Below the pieces are notes generated by a model. The model made no database searches and was not told the origin of the DNA. It saw only the letters and a program-made list of their open reading frames with translations. This document shows positions 15,848 to 24,501 of a stretch of DNA of 64,000 bases, in pieces. The position numbers and the translations under genes are program-made. Each line of letters opens with the position of its first letter. Position 1 is the stretch's first letter. This DNA comes from an uncultured Actinomycetes bacterium. GTDB taxonomy: Bacteria; Actinomycetota; Thermoleophilia; Solirubrobacterales; Solirubrobacteraceae. The stretch is from contig CALAQT010000035.1 in the NCBI GenBank assembly GCA_937888775.1, positions 20,996-84,995 on the forward strand. Direction: 5' to 3'.

Positions 15848-15902
15848 GGCAGCCGGAGCGCGGTCGTTGCCGCGCCCCGGTCACGCCGATGCCGATTTGA
15901 GA

Positions 15903-16913
15903 TCAGCAGCTGCTTTTGTAGATGTACTGGCTCATTTGGGCGAGGTTCGCCTTGGTCAGAACCGCAAGCCCGGTGAGGATCGACTGGGTCGGCTTGCCTG
16001 TGAGCGCGTTGACCGCCTGCTCGACGCCGTCGGCGCCCTCCTGGTAGGGCTCCTGCGCGATCAGCGCTTCGACGACGCCGCTCTTGAGGTCGGCGATCTG
16101 CGTGGGGTCGGCGTCGTAGCCGACGATCTTGACCTTGCTCGCAGCGCCGGAGGTCTTCAGGCCGGTGTCCACCCCTTCGGCGACGAGCACATTGGTCGCG
16201 AATACACCCGCCAGGTCGGAATGCGCGGCGTATAGCGCCGTGATCGCCTGGGCCGCCTTAGCCGGGTTGTCGCCGACGTACTGCGTCGCGAGCGGCTTGA
16301 TGTTCGGGTACTTCTTGATCTCCTTGAGGAAGCCCTGGATCCGCTGCTCGGTGGTGGACACGCCGGGCTGCTCGTTCATCACCACGACTGACCCCTTCCC
16401 GATCAGCTTGGCGAGCGTGTCGGCGGCCTTCGCGCCGCCCTCGAGGTTGTTGGAGGAGATCGATGCGACCGCGATCGATTTGTCGCTGACCGTCGTATCG
16501 ACCTGTACTACCTTGATGCCGGCGCTCTTCATCTGCTGCATCGGGGCGATCAGCGCCTGCGTGTCGGTCGGCGCGATCAGCACCGCACCCGGATGCTGGG
16601 CGGTGACCGCGTTGACGATCGGGATCTGCTCGGGCGCAGCGAAATCGGCCGGTCCTTGCACGTTGATCGCGTAGCCGAGCTTGGCGGCTTCTGCCTTGGC
16701 GCCGCACCCCATCGTCACGTAGAAGTTGTCTGCCTTGGTGCCCTGGATCAGCGCCAGTGACTTACTGCTGGAGCTGGAGCTGGAACTGGAGCTGGAACTG
16801 GAGCCAGACGCGGCCCCGGAGCTCGAGCTCGAGCTCGAGCCGCAGCCGGCGATCGCGATCGCCCCGGCAACCGCCACGCCCAGCGTGACGGTGGGAATCT
16901 TTCGATGCATCAC
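15903..16913 (-). CDS. Sugar ABC transporter substrate-binding lipoprotein (RbsB type)
   Basis: 336 residues. It starts with a type II signal peptide and lipobox (IAIAGC), then a long serine linker (about residues 26-51), then a periplasmic-binding-protein fold of the ribose/LacI type (LALIQGTKADNFYVTMGCGA, VNAVTAQHPGAVLIAPTD, VGYDADPTQIADLKSG, ALIAQEPYQEG). It captures a monosaccharide outside the membrane for the permease encoded next to it. It is the last gene of the operon. The serine linker is unusually long and is encoded by a simple-sequence tract. Confidence 0.92.
   Translation of the reverse strand: MMHRKIPTVTLGVAVAGAIAIAGCGSSSSSSSGAASGSSSSSSSSSSSSSKSLALIQGTKADNFYVTMGCGAKAEAAKLGYAINVQGPADFAAPEQIPIVNAVTAQHPGAVLIAPTDTQALIAPMQQMKSAGIKVVQVDTTVSDKSIAVASISSNNLEGGAKAADTLAKLIGKGSVVVMNEQPGVSTTEQRIQGFLKEIKKYPNIKPLATQYVGDNPAKAAQAITALYAAHSDLAGVFATNVLVAEGVDTGLKTSGAASKVKIVGYDADPTQIADLKSGVVEALIAQEPYQEGADGVEQAVNALTGKPTQSILTGLAVLTKANLAQMSQYIYKSSC
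16766..16842. repeat. Simple-sequence tract encoding poly-Ser
   Basis: Short near-repeats of GGAGCT/GGAACT and GAGCTC encode the serine linker of the binding lipoprotein on the minus strand. Length variation by slippage would only lengthen or shorten the tether, since the units are multiples of three. Confidence 0.8.
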
Positions 16914-16962
16914 TCCTCCTTTGTCTGCCGCCGCCGATGGCGGCGTGTTTGTCTTGTCCAGA

Positions 16963-18051
16963 TCACCGCCGGGACCTCGTGCGTCGCCGGAGCTGGTCGA
17001 AGTACACGGCCAGGATCAGAATCGCTCCGATCACCACCTGCTGCCAGAACGACTGCACGCCTACGATCACCAGGCCGCTGGCCAGCACGACGGGGATGAA
17101 CACGCCCACGACTGTGCCGAACATCGTGCCGCTGCCGCCAAACAAGCTCGTCCCGCCGATCACCACCGCGGAGATCGCCGTCAGGTTGTCGGTGACATGG
17201 CCGGAGATCGTGGTCGTGGTGAAGTAGGCAAGGCTGAGGATGCCGCCGAGCCCCGACAGCAGGCCCGCGAGCGAGTACACCTTGATCAGATGCCAGTTGA
17301 CGTTGATCCCGGCCCGCCGGGCGGCCTCGGCGTTGGAGCCGATCGCGTATGTGTAACGTCCAAAGCGGGTGAGGTGCAGCACCAACCCCAGCACGGCCGT
17401 CACCACCGCAGCGATCACCACCAACCACGGGAACGGTCCGATCTGCCCACTGCCGATCGTCGTGTTCAGCTTCGCCGGGATGCCGGCGACATCGACGCCG
17501 CCAGTGATCACGTCGGCCAGGCCGAGCGCCATCCCGAAGCTGCCGAGCGTGACGATCAGCGGCGGGATCTCCAGCAGCGCGACCAACACACCGTTGAACG
17601 CGCCCCACCCGACCCCGACGACGAGGCCCACGGCCAGGCCAGCGAGGATCGGCCCCCATCCTGCCGTCGTCGCGTGCGCGGCGCCTCCGCCCACGGCGAT
17701 CATCACCTTGGCCGCCAGCACCCCCGAGATGACCAGCACCGAGCCGACCGACAGATCGATTCCCGCAGTGATGATCACGAACGTCATACCGACGGACAGC
17801 ATCAACGCGACCGAAGCGTTGATGAAGATCGTCTTGATGTCGAAGCTCGACAGGAACTGACTCGGTCTCATCACGCCGAACACGGCGACGATCAGGACCA
17901 GCGCGAGGAAGATCCAAACCGGACTGGTGGAGGTGAACACCTGCGCCCGCAGGCGGCTCAATCCGGCCTGCACCCCGGTGCCGGCGCCGTCCGGGGGGCG
18001 CGCGCCGGGCGCGTCCGGACGGTCGGGCCGGGCACCCGGCGCCAGACTCAC
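16963..18051 (-). CDS. Sugar ABC transporter permease (RbsC type)
   Basis: 362 residues, about ten hydrophobic segments after a proline-rich cytoplasmic N-terminus. The signature of RbsC/XylH-type permeases is present: FVIITAGIDLSVGSV, LGSFGMALGLADVITGG, and GGTSLFGGSGTMFG toward the end. Its GTG/ATG region overlaps the ATPase stop by 4 bp (ATGA). It forms the membrane channel of the importer. Confidence 0.92.
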   Translation of the reverse strand: MSLAPGARPDRPDAPGARPPDGAGTGVQAGLSRLRAQVFTSTSPVWIFLALVLIVAVFGVMRPSQFLSSFDIKTIFINASVALMLSVGMTFVIITAGIDLSVGSVLVISGVLAAKVMIAVGGGAAHATTAGWGPILAGLAVGLVVGVGWGAFNGVLVALLEIPPLIVTLGSFGMALGLADVITGGVDVAGIPAKLNTTIGSGQIGPFPWLVVIAAVVTAVLGLVLHLTRFGRYTYAIGSNAEAARRAGINVNWHLIKVYSLAGLLSGLGGILSLAYFTTTTISGHVTDNLTAISAVVIGGTSLFGGSGTMFGTVVGVFIPVVLASGLVIVGVQSFWQQVVIGAILILAVYFDQLRRRTRSRR

Positions 18052-18824
18052 GTCTGCTCCTCCAGCTCGAGCGCACCGGTCATCGCCCCGACGAGCGACT
18101 CGAGGGTCGCGTCGGCGCGCGCGATCGTCGCGACGCGGCGCCCCAGCCGAAGCACCTCGATGCGGTCGGCGACCTGGAGCACTTCGGGCATGTTGTGGCT
18201 GATCAGGATCACCGCCAGCCCGCGCTCGCGCACCTGGCGGATGACGTCGAGCACACGAGCGCTCTGAACCACGCCCAGGGCAGCGGTCGGCTCATCCATG
18301 ATGATGACCTTGCTCGCCCACGAGGCGGATCGCGCCACTGCCACACCCTGGCGCTGTCCACCGGATAGATAGGCCACCGCGGCGTCGGGATCCTCGATCG
18401 CCACGCCAAGCTCGGAGAATGCCTTCACAGCTCCGTCGCGCATCGCATGCTTGTCGAGGACGCCCATCCTCCCGAGTAACCCCGGCCGGACGACCTCCCT
18501 TCCCAGGTAGATGTTCGCGGCCCCGTCCAAGTCGGGAGCCAGAGACAGGTCCTGGTAGACCGTCTCGATCCCGAGGTTCTGCGCCGCTGAGGGCGATGGG
18601 ATGTCGACGACACGACCCTCGAACAGGATCTCCCCGCCGTCCGGCCTGGCAACGCCCGAGATCGCCTTGATCAGCGTGCTCTTACCCGCCCCGTTATCAC
18701 CGATCAACGCCACGACCTCGCCTGCATAGGCGCTGAAGTTCGCGCCCCGCAACGCCTGCACGTGACCGAATGTCTTGACGATCTCGCGAGCCTCGAGAAT
18801 CGGCTGACCGTTCCCGCTCACCAC
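18048..18824 (-). CDS. Sugar ABC transporter ATPase, single-domain
   Basis: 258 residues with Walker A GDNGAGKST, signature LSGGQRQG, Walker B VIIMDEPTAAL and switch His in LISHN. Unlike RbsA/XylG, which have two fused ATPase domains, this is one domain, so two copies should bind the permease pair. Start GTG 18824 (a second GTG follows at 18821) overlaps the upstream stop by 7 bp. Confidence 0.92.
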   Translation of the reverse strand: MVSGNGQPILEAREIVKTFGHVQALRGANFSAYAGEVVALIGDNGAGKSTLIKAISGVARPDGGEILFEGRVVDIPSPSAAQNLGIETVYQDLSLAPDLDGAANIYLGREVVRPGLLGRMGVLDKHAMRDGAVKAFSELGVAIEDPDAAVAYLSGGQRQGVAVARSASWASKVIIMDEPTAALGVVQSARVLDVIRQVRERGLAVILISHNMPEVLQVADRIEVLRLGRRVATIARADATLESLVGAMTGALELEEQT

Positions 18825-19360
18825 TGGCCCATCTCCGCCTCAGGGGCGGGCGGAAGGCAGCGGAGCACGGTCGCGGGCCCCTCGAGTGTCGTAGCCACGC
18901 AGTCTCGGACCAACGGCTGCTCCGGTCGCGTCGCGCTCAAGTCCAGGGCGGCCAGGGCTCGCTCCCAGCCGAGCTCGAGGTGCTCGACGCCGGAGCTCAC
19001 GCCGAAGCGCCGCCACTCGAGCAACACCGAGAGATCGGTCGGCTCCTGCAGCTCGACCAACAGGATCTCGGCACCGAGGAATCCGACCGGATCGGACTCG
19101 ATCACCTGACGGAGGACCTGCCCATCGGCCAGCCGGCTGAGACTCTCACTGTGATCCCCGAACGAAGTGGTGGTCGAGCCGACCCAATCCTTGGGCCCGC
19201 TGGATGCGTTGCCCAGATGGCCGCGGAGCTCGTCGATGCGCCGACCGCCCGCGTAGAAACGCTCGCGCCGATTGGGCTGCAGAACCACCGAATGCACGGC
19301 AGCCGTGTCGTTCCGCGGCGCCGCAGCTGCGGCCAAGCGAGCGTCGGCGCCTTCCGACAT
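18818..19360 (-). pseudogene. Phosphomannose-isomerase-like protein lacking its catalytic core
   Basis: The N-terminal ~95 residues match class I mannose-6-phosphate isomerase-like proteins (RFYAGGRRIDELRG, GPKDWVGSTTTSFGDH, SRLADGQVL). The sequence then jumps directly from PVGFLG to ILLVELQEPTDLSVLLEW, a motif that normally comes about 100 residues later. The skipped part holds the zinc ligands (H-x-H, E). The C-terminus is also short, ending EMGQW. The frame stays open for 180 codons, start ATG 19360 with GAGGGAGAG upstream, so a protein may be made, but it cannot be a normal isomerase. First gene of the sugar importer operon. Confidence 0.65.
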
Positions 19361-19415
19361 TGGTTGCGTCTCTCCCTCGGTCACCGGGCAGTTCGACTCC
19401 CTTGCCAAGCACCCT

Positions 19416-19435
19416 AGTTGACAACGTTGTCAACT
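19416..19435. promoter_or_regulatory. LacI-family operator, 20-bp perfect palindrome
   Basis: AGTTGACAACGTTGTCAACT is its own reverse complement. It lies between the divergent importer operon and the LacI-family gene and has the central CG typical of LacI/PurR operators. It also contains TTGACA on both strands, so it probably overlaps the -35 elements. Confidence 0.8.
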
Positions 19436-19455
19436 GTCAAGCATCAGCACGATGG

Positions 19456-19463
19456 CAACGTTG
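19456..19463. promoter_or_regulatory. Second, weaker operator core
   Basis: CAACGTTG repeats the core of the strong palindrome, with imperfect arms (GG on the left, TT on the right). The two centres are 34 bp apart, about three helical turns, on the regulator's side. Confidence 0.5.
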
Positions 19464-19513
19464 TTCTAACAGATCCGGCGGCCAGTATCCTGCGCGCCAG
19501 GCACGAGATCATC

Positions 19514-20536
19514 ATGTCCAGCACAAGCAACCAAGCTAGGCTGTCGCGCGCGACAATGGTCGACGTGGCGCGCGACGCGGGCGTGAGCCTCAAGACCGTC
19601 TCGCGCGTGGTCAACGGCGAGCCGGGGGTCAAGCCAGCGACCATCGAGAAGGTGCTGAAAGCCTCGACCACATTGCGCTACGAGCGCAATGATCTCGCCG
19701 CCAGCCTCCGCCACGGCCTCAGGTCTTACACCCTCGGCCTTGTGATCGAGGACGTCGCCAACCCGTTCTACTCGGTGATCGCGCAAGCCGTCGAGGAGAG
19801 CGCCCGCGAGCGAGCGAGCCTCCTGATCACGGGATCTGCGCGAGAGGATCCTGGCCGCGAGCGCAAGCTTGTAACCGCGCTAATGCGCCGCCGCGTGGAT
19901 GCGCTCTTGGTCGTACCAGCCGGTCTGGACCATCGCTACATCGCCGATGCCGGCTTCGACACCAGGACTGTGTTCCTCGACCGCCCGCCCGCCAAGACCA
20001 AGGCAGACACGGTTCTGGTCGACAACGCGGCCGGCGCAAAGCGCGCCGTCGCGCACCTGCTCGCTCAAGGCCACACCCGGATCGCGTTTGTCGGCGACGA
20101 CCTGCGCCTCTACACCGCCCGCGAGCGGCTCGCGGGCTACCGGCGTGCCCTCAACGGGGCCGGCCTCGCGGCGAATCCAGAGCTCATCTCGGTGGGCAGC
20201 AGCACGTCGGGCTCGGCCAGGCTTGCCGTGGCCGAACTGACGGCGCTCCCGCGCGAACAGCGCCCGACGGCAATCTTCACCGCAAACAACCGTTGCACCG
20301 TCGGCGCGCTCCACGCGCTTGGAGACCGCCGCAGGCGGATCGCCCTAGTCGGCTTCGACGACTTCGAGCTTGCGGATCTGCTCGCGGTCACGGTCGTCCG
20401 CACGGATCCGTACCAGATCGGACGGGTCGGCGCAGAGCTCGCCTTCGGCCGCATCGACGGAGACCATCGCAAGCCGCGACGCGTGGTCCTTCCCACGGCG
20501 CTCATCCAGCGAGGATCCGGCGAGATCCCGGGCTGA
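19514..20536 (+). CDS. LacI-family transcriptional regulator
   Basis: 340 residues. Helix-turn-helix TMVDVARDAGVSLKTVSRVVNG, hinge DLAASLR, then a sugar-binding effector domain (LGLVIEDVANPFYSVIAQAVEE, RIALVGFDDFELADLL). It most likely represses the divergent sugar importer and itself through the two palindromes just upstream. Start taken at ATG 19514; the frame is open from TTG 19418, but that codon lies inside the operator. Confidence 0.9.
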   Translation: MSSTSNQARLSRATMVDVARDAGVSLKTVSRVVNGEPGVKPATIEKVLKASTTLRYERNDLAASLRHGLRSYTLGLVIEDVANPFYSVIAQAVEESARERASLLITGSAREDPGRERKLVTALMRRRVDALLVVPAGLDHRYIADAGFDTRTVFLDRPPAKTKADTVLVDNAAGAKRAVAHLLAQGHTRIAFVGDDLRLYTARERLAGYRRALNGAGLAANPELISVGSSTSGSARLAVAELTALPREQRPTAIFTANNRCTVGALHALGDRRRRIALVGFDDFELADLLAVTVVRTDPYQIGRVGAELAFGRIDGDHRKPRRVVLPTALIQRGSGEIPG

Positions 20537-20759
20537 GCGACACACCGGACACCGCACGTTATCGCGGCGTCCTCGCCAAGCTGCGTGCAGGAAGCGGCCG
20601 GACGCGTGGCTGTTCCAGTTCCTGACCTGGCTCAACACGCGGTCAGGTAAACGAGGTCCCCCTCGCGGCTTGCCGACCGGCTCGCGTTCGCCACCTGCGA
20701 TCGTCTGGACGAGCTCCATTCGGGTCGACGGGCGCCTCCCAGCCGAGCGGGCCGCTCGC

Positions 20760-20975
20760 TCACCGTTTCGCTCGATCGCGATGAGCGAGCCGCGCCGGCG
20801 ACTCGGTATGCAACAACGCCATGGCTCTCACGAGGACGCCACCGACGGTCGGTCGGCTGCGCGCGCGAGACAGCCGTTCCAGGCACCATCCACACGTATC
20901 AGGACCGGCCCAGACAACGACAGCTGGCAGACGACATCCACAGCGGGTGCAGCGCGATTGGGCTCGCGTGACCAT
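20760..20975 (-). CDS. Small zinc-ribbon-like protein
   Basis: 71 residues. After MVTRAQSR comes CTRCGC and, about 15 residues later, CGWC, giving a CxxC...CxxC pair typical of a zinc ribbon. GGAGAGG lies just before ATG 20975. The N-terminal nucleotides closely match those of the mini gene at 21576, so the two look like paralogues. Function unknown. Confidence 0.5.
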   Translation of the reverse strand: MVTRAQSRCTRCGCRLPAVVVWAGPDTCGWCLERLSRARSRPTVGGVLVRAMALLHTESPARLAHRDRAKR

Positions 20976-21155
20976 CCACCTCTCCACAGAGGTTAGTTCA
21001 GTCCGACGAGCCGACCCGGATCTAATCGACCCAGCGCGCACCCATCATCAGTAAGAAGCCGCCACCGCCACCCCTCCCGGGGCACACCAGCACCGACCGG
21101 ACTGTAGCGCTTCTCCCAACCACGTCAACACCGACTGGACAGATGTACACGCCAT

Positions 21156-21374
21156 TGAGTATCGACGTGAGACGTCGGTGTCGTCGTGGGCCTTGGCGTC
21201 GATCCTGGCCGTGGACACACCGGCCGGCAGCAACATCGAGCGCGAGAAGAAGCCGTATCGGCGCTCGCGTCGCACATCGTCCTCGTCCTCTTCCTCTGTG
21301 CTGTCCGAGTGCTCGCCCCAGACGACGGGGCCGTCATCCTCTCCCTCGATCTTGATCTCCTTGGGCTTGATTGA
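21156..21374 (-). pseudogene. Degraded Hsp20 small heat-shock gene
   Basis: The frame reads SIKPKEIKIEGED, then VRRERRYGFFSRSMLLPAGV and KAHDD, clearly parallel to the intact Hsp20 at 33122-33559 (GIKPEEVKIEVED, VRRERRYGSFHRTMTLPSGV, ATTHDG). The N-terminal ~55 residues are missing and the C-terminal IPLPK strand is lost to frameshift. The frame runs to 21048 without further similarity. Confidence 0.7.
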
Positions 21375-21423
21375 TGACTTCTTGGTGTAGGCCGGCGTAA
21401 TCGGTTGGCGGTGCTCTAGCACG

Positions 21424-21576
21424 TCAGCGTCGACCTCGCGCAGGATTCGGCGGGCGTCGGCGGGCGGTGTGCAGCAGCCGCCGGCGGCTCGAGCAGGACT
21501 TGCCCGCCGCCCACAGCTCGGTTAGCGGCATGGCGGTTCGGCAGACGGGGCAGCGGATTCGGGCTCGTGCGACCAT
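21424..21576 (-). CDS. Small cysteine protein, paralogue of the 20760-20975 gene
   Basis: 50 residues beginning MVARARIRCPVCRTAMP, with a strong AAGGAGG site five bases before ATG 21576. The first CxxC is kept; the second pair is reduced to one Cys (GKSCSS), so it may be a damaged copy. The start region matches the neighbour (ATGGTC...CGAGCCC), supporting common origin. Confidence 0.4.
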   Translation of the reverse strand: MVARARIRCPVCRTAMPLTELWAAGKSCSSRRRLLHTARRRPPNPARGRR

Positions 21577-21634
21577 CGGGCCCTCCTTGTGTGGCTCAGT
21601 CAGACGAGTCGCCCGAGTCCCTTGGATCCGGCGC

Positions 21635-21652
21635 GCCCCCATCGTCTAGAGG
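21635..21652 (+). other. 18-bp fragment identical in style to a tRNA-Glu 5' end
   Basis: GCCCCCATCGTCTAGAGG matches the acceptor stem, D-stem start and TCTAG(A/C)GG of bacterial tRNA-Glu. The sequence after it does not fold as a tRNA (no anticodon arm, no TTCGA). It may be a scar of integration or rearrangement at a tRNA gene. Confidence 0.4.
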
Positions 21653-21818
21653 TGACGTAGACGCCACCCCCAAGGAGCGCACCACCGCCGGCGGGAAGGA
21701 TAGCGTCCAAATCCAGGCCGATCAATCAGACCGCCAGTTCTCGCGCTGGTAACGCCAGGACGCGGTTGCCCAGGTTACACGGAGGCGAAACGAGAATCGC
21801 AAGGTCGGCGTGACGTTC

Positions 21819-22181
21819 TCAGCTCGCGGGCTCGGGTTCGCGCTCGATCGAGATCACGGTGCGCCCGCCGTCCTGGCCGTCGACCGCGATCGTCATCGGC
21901 GCCAGCAGCGTGTAACTGTCGACCTCGATCCTTGCGGGGTGGTCGACGAGGTGGCGCAGAACGCTCGGCGGGCGCGGCCCGCCGCGTGCGGCCGCCACCT
22001 CGAACACATCGTCGCGGTGATCGTAGGTCAGCGCCTGTAGCGCCAGGCTGTCGGCCTGGATTGCGGGCGGTCCAAGCGCCGAATTGATCTTGATCGAGAC
22101 CTGCGCGTTGAAAAGCTCCTTGCTCACGGCCTCGAGGTACTCAGACCAGGCCTCGTGTACGAGCTCGCGTGTGGCTGGCAT
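21819..22181 (-). CDS. DUF5335-like small protein
   Basis: 120 residues. The YDHRDDVFEV block followed by an HLVDHPARIEVD strand is what I associate with DUF5335 proteins, often encoded near stress genes in actinobacteria. No signal or membrane segment. ATG 22181 is preceded by AGAGGAG. Function unknown. Confidence 0.6.
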   Translation of the reverse strand: MPATRELVHEAWSEYLEAVSKELFNAQVSIKINSALGPPAIQADSLALQALTYDHRDDVFEVAAARGGPRPPSVLRHLVDHPARIEVDSYTLLAPMTIAVDGQDGGRTVISIEREPEPAS

Positions 22182-22202
22182 GTCGTGCTCCTCTCGCAAT
22201 CG

Positions 22203-23137
22203 TCAGGCCGCGCCAGCCGAGGGCTGCGCGAGGTGTGCGGTTTGTGGGCGGGCGGCGGCGACCGCATGCCCGATCAGGTCGATCAGGTCATCCAAGCGCT
22301 CACGCAGCGGGTGGTGTCCCATGCCCGGCCACACCAGGATGCGTGCCTGCGGCAGCGCCGCGCGGACCCCTGCGCGATGAGATACCGGGACAAGTCGATC
22401 GCGATCGCCCCAGACCGCGAACACGGGCCCGCCGTAGCCGACGCGCCGGCGATGAAACGCCTCACGGCAGCGACCTGCGGCTACCACCGCTCGCGTGCCC
22501 TCGCGCGCGCCGGCCGCCAGCCCGGCGGCGCGCGCTGTTATGCGCTCGACGAGCTCGGGCTCGGGTGCTGCGCCATTGGTGACCATCGTCAGGTAGCCCG
22601 CGGTAACCGCGAGCCGGCTTGAGAGGGCGATCGGTAGCGCCGCCCGAACGAGATCTCGAACGCCCGGACAGACACCGCCTCGGCGAGATGGAGGCGACCA
22701 AAGCCGGCGGGCGCGAGCAGCACGAGCGCAGCGACCTGTGCGGGCATCAACTCGGCCAACGCCGTCGCGACCGCCCCTCCCAGAGAATGCCCAACAAGCG
22801 TGAAACGCTCCACACCGAGCATCGCAAGACCCTCCGCGACATCACGTGCATAGCCCGCGATCGACCCAAGATGCGGGAGATCGGAGTGGCCGAAGCCGGG
22901 CAGATCAAAGGCGATCCGAGTGCATGACATTTCATCGCACAACCGGGTCCAGCCCTCAGAGCAATCCAGTAGGCCGTGCAGCAGCACCAGCGTCTCGTGA
23001 CCGGTGCCCGGCCAGCGTCGAGTGCACAGCATGCGCCCATCACTGAGCCGCAAAGACTCCACGACGACCACGCGCGACTCGACCGGGCATCCCGCCGAGC
23101 CGGAGCGAATCGCTGCTGCGGACGGGGAGCGAATCAT
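22203..23137 (-). pseudogene. Alpha/beta hydrolase split by a frameshift
   Basis: The first frame (23137-22589) holds LVLLHGLLDCSEGW and the nucleophile elbow GHSLGG. The second (from about 22680 to 22203) holds VWGDRDRLVP and GMGHHPL with the acid and His. In the shifted frame the first part continues smoothly as PGVRDLVRAALPIALSSRLA, so a one-base deletion near 22,660-22,680 explains the break. The complete triad is present across the two frames. It may be a sequencing error or a recent mutation. Confidence 0.75.
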
Positions 23138-23453
23138 CTCAGAACTTCTATAGAGGTGGCGAGCAGCCGACCAGAGCGGTTAGCACTGCATCGACCCGGG
23201 AATGTTCGCGTCACACGTCCGGGCGGCCACGCACCCCGGCCACGTGGTTCCTACTGCCGCATACGCCGGCCAGCCCACCGTGTTCGGGGTCAGGTTTCCG
23301 GTGGCTGTAGCCTTCGCACGGCTTGAGTCCAGCGTCAACTCTCCGGATCACCGCTACATGACCGAGACCTATGAAGCAGCTTCGAGCGCAAGCGGGCCGG
23401 AGGAGTTAGGGTCTGTGCAACTAGCTCGTTCAACGCAGCTTGGAGGATCGCGA

Positions 23454-23903
23454 ATGGGACATTTGGGCGGCAGCGCCAGCGTGGAGATCGACGCCCCGCT
23501 TGAGGACGTGTGGGCGGTGGTCCAGGACGTGTTGGCAGCACCGGAGTGGCAGGGGGGCCTTGACAAGATGACCTCGCTCGAGCGCGACGCAGACGGTCGC
23601 CCGACGCTGGTCGAGACCGAGAATGACATCAAGGTCAGGCGGGTCAAGGCGCGCGTCCGCTTCAGCTACGAGGGGCCGACGCTTCTTGCCTGGACACAGG
23701 AGAAAGGCGACATGAAGTCGGTCGACGGTGCCTGGGAGCTTGAGGATCTCAGCGACGGGCGCACGCGCGCCACCTACCGGCTCGACGCGGATCCCGGACG
23801 CGTGCTGGGACTGGTCATTCGAGGGCCGGTGGAGGCGGCGACACGAGCGATCTTTGTCAACGGTCGCCCCGGCGAGCTCAAGCGGCGCGTCGAGGGTGGC
23901 TGA
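23454..23903 (+). CDS. SRPBCC (START/Bet v1-like) protein
   Basis: 149 residues starting with the typical strand and helix ASVEIDAPLEDVWAVVQDVLAAPEW, ending with the long helix GPVEAATRAIFVNGRPGELKRRVE. The fold binds a hydrophobic ligand. Start ATG 23454 has GGAGG seven bases upstream; the frame is open upstream but not protein-like. Single gene, ligand unknown. Confidence 0.82.
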   Translation: MGHLGGSASVEIDAPLEDVWAVVQDVLAAPEWQGGLDKMTSLERDADGRPTLVETENDIKVRRVKARVRFSYEGPTLLAWTQEKGDMKSVDGAWELEDLSDGRTRATYRLDADPGRVLGLVIRGPVEAATRAIFVNGRPGELKRRVEGG

Positions 23904-23960
23904 GCGCGCCCCCGACCTGCTCGCCAGTCGTCAGCGTGAGGACCTTAAGTGTCCCCGCTC

Positions 23961-24380
23961 TCAGCTGGCCCACGGGCCAACGCCGCCCACGCGCCCTACG
24001 GTGATGTGGGTTATATAGCCCGGCGGCGGGTTGTCCATCGGCGGGAACTTGACCTCCGGCCCGAGATAGATGCGGGCCAACTGTGCCAGCAGCTCAGGGG
24101 CCCCTCCTTCGGTGATGCGAGCGCGACCATGGACGACGAGGTACTCGTCCAGGCCGATCTCGTTGCGGGTGCCAGCTTCAACCGACAGGGCAACCCTGGG
24201 ATCTCTGCGCATGTTGCGGATCTTGCGGTGCTCAGGTAGGTGGGCAGCGACGATCTCGTCGCCGTCGAGGCCAACCCACACGATCGATACCTGTGGGCGA
24301 CCATCAGGCTCGAGCGTGACCAAGTGCGCCAGCCCGCGACCTTCGAGCACGGCGCGAGCGGACTCAGGAAGCTTGAGCAC
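23961..24380 (-). CDS. PPOX-class F420-dependent oxidoreductase
   Basis: 139 residues, split-barrel flavin/F420-binding fold. LAHLVTLEPDGRPQVSIVWVGLDGDEI, then EHRKIRNMRRDPRVALSVE, is the pattern of Rv1155-like enzymes, where the Lys/Arg cluster binds the F420 phosphate. Substrate unknown. It supports an actinobacterial host. Confidence 0.85.
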   Translation of the reverse strand: MLKLPESARAVLEGRGLAHLVTLEPDGRPQVSIVWVGLDGDEIVAAHLPEHRKIRNMRRDPRVALSVEAGTRNEIGLDEYLVVHGRARITEGGAPELLAQLARIYLGPEVKFPPMDNPPPGYITHITVGRVGGVGPWAS

Positions 24381-24501
24381 GCCGAGACACTAGCATCGCC
24401 ACGACTGCCCTTCAGGTGTCCGCGATGTGGCTCAGCAGGACGAGCGCCTCGTGGGAGAGCGCTCGTTCGCGGGTGTCGAGCTCGCGCTCGAATAGGTTCT
24501 A

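Noticed and set aside
16910..18076. 388-codon minus-strand frame beside the permease frame
   Set aside because: Out-of-frame copy of the permease gene, Arg/Gly-rich, no membrane helices.
16726..18267. 513-codon plus-strand frame over the sugar importer genes
   Set aside because: Antisense to RbsB/RbsC-type genes; its text is Asp/His/Arg/Gln-rich and without motifs.
21635..21720. Complete tRNA-Glu gene
   Set aside because: Only the first 18 bases match; no anticodon arm, T-loop or acceptor 3' strand follows.
24381..24501. Short minus-strand frame ending SHIADT
   Set aside because: About 28 codons, no start or ribosome site, and no family assignment possible.
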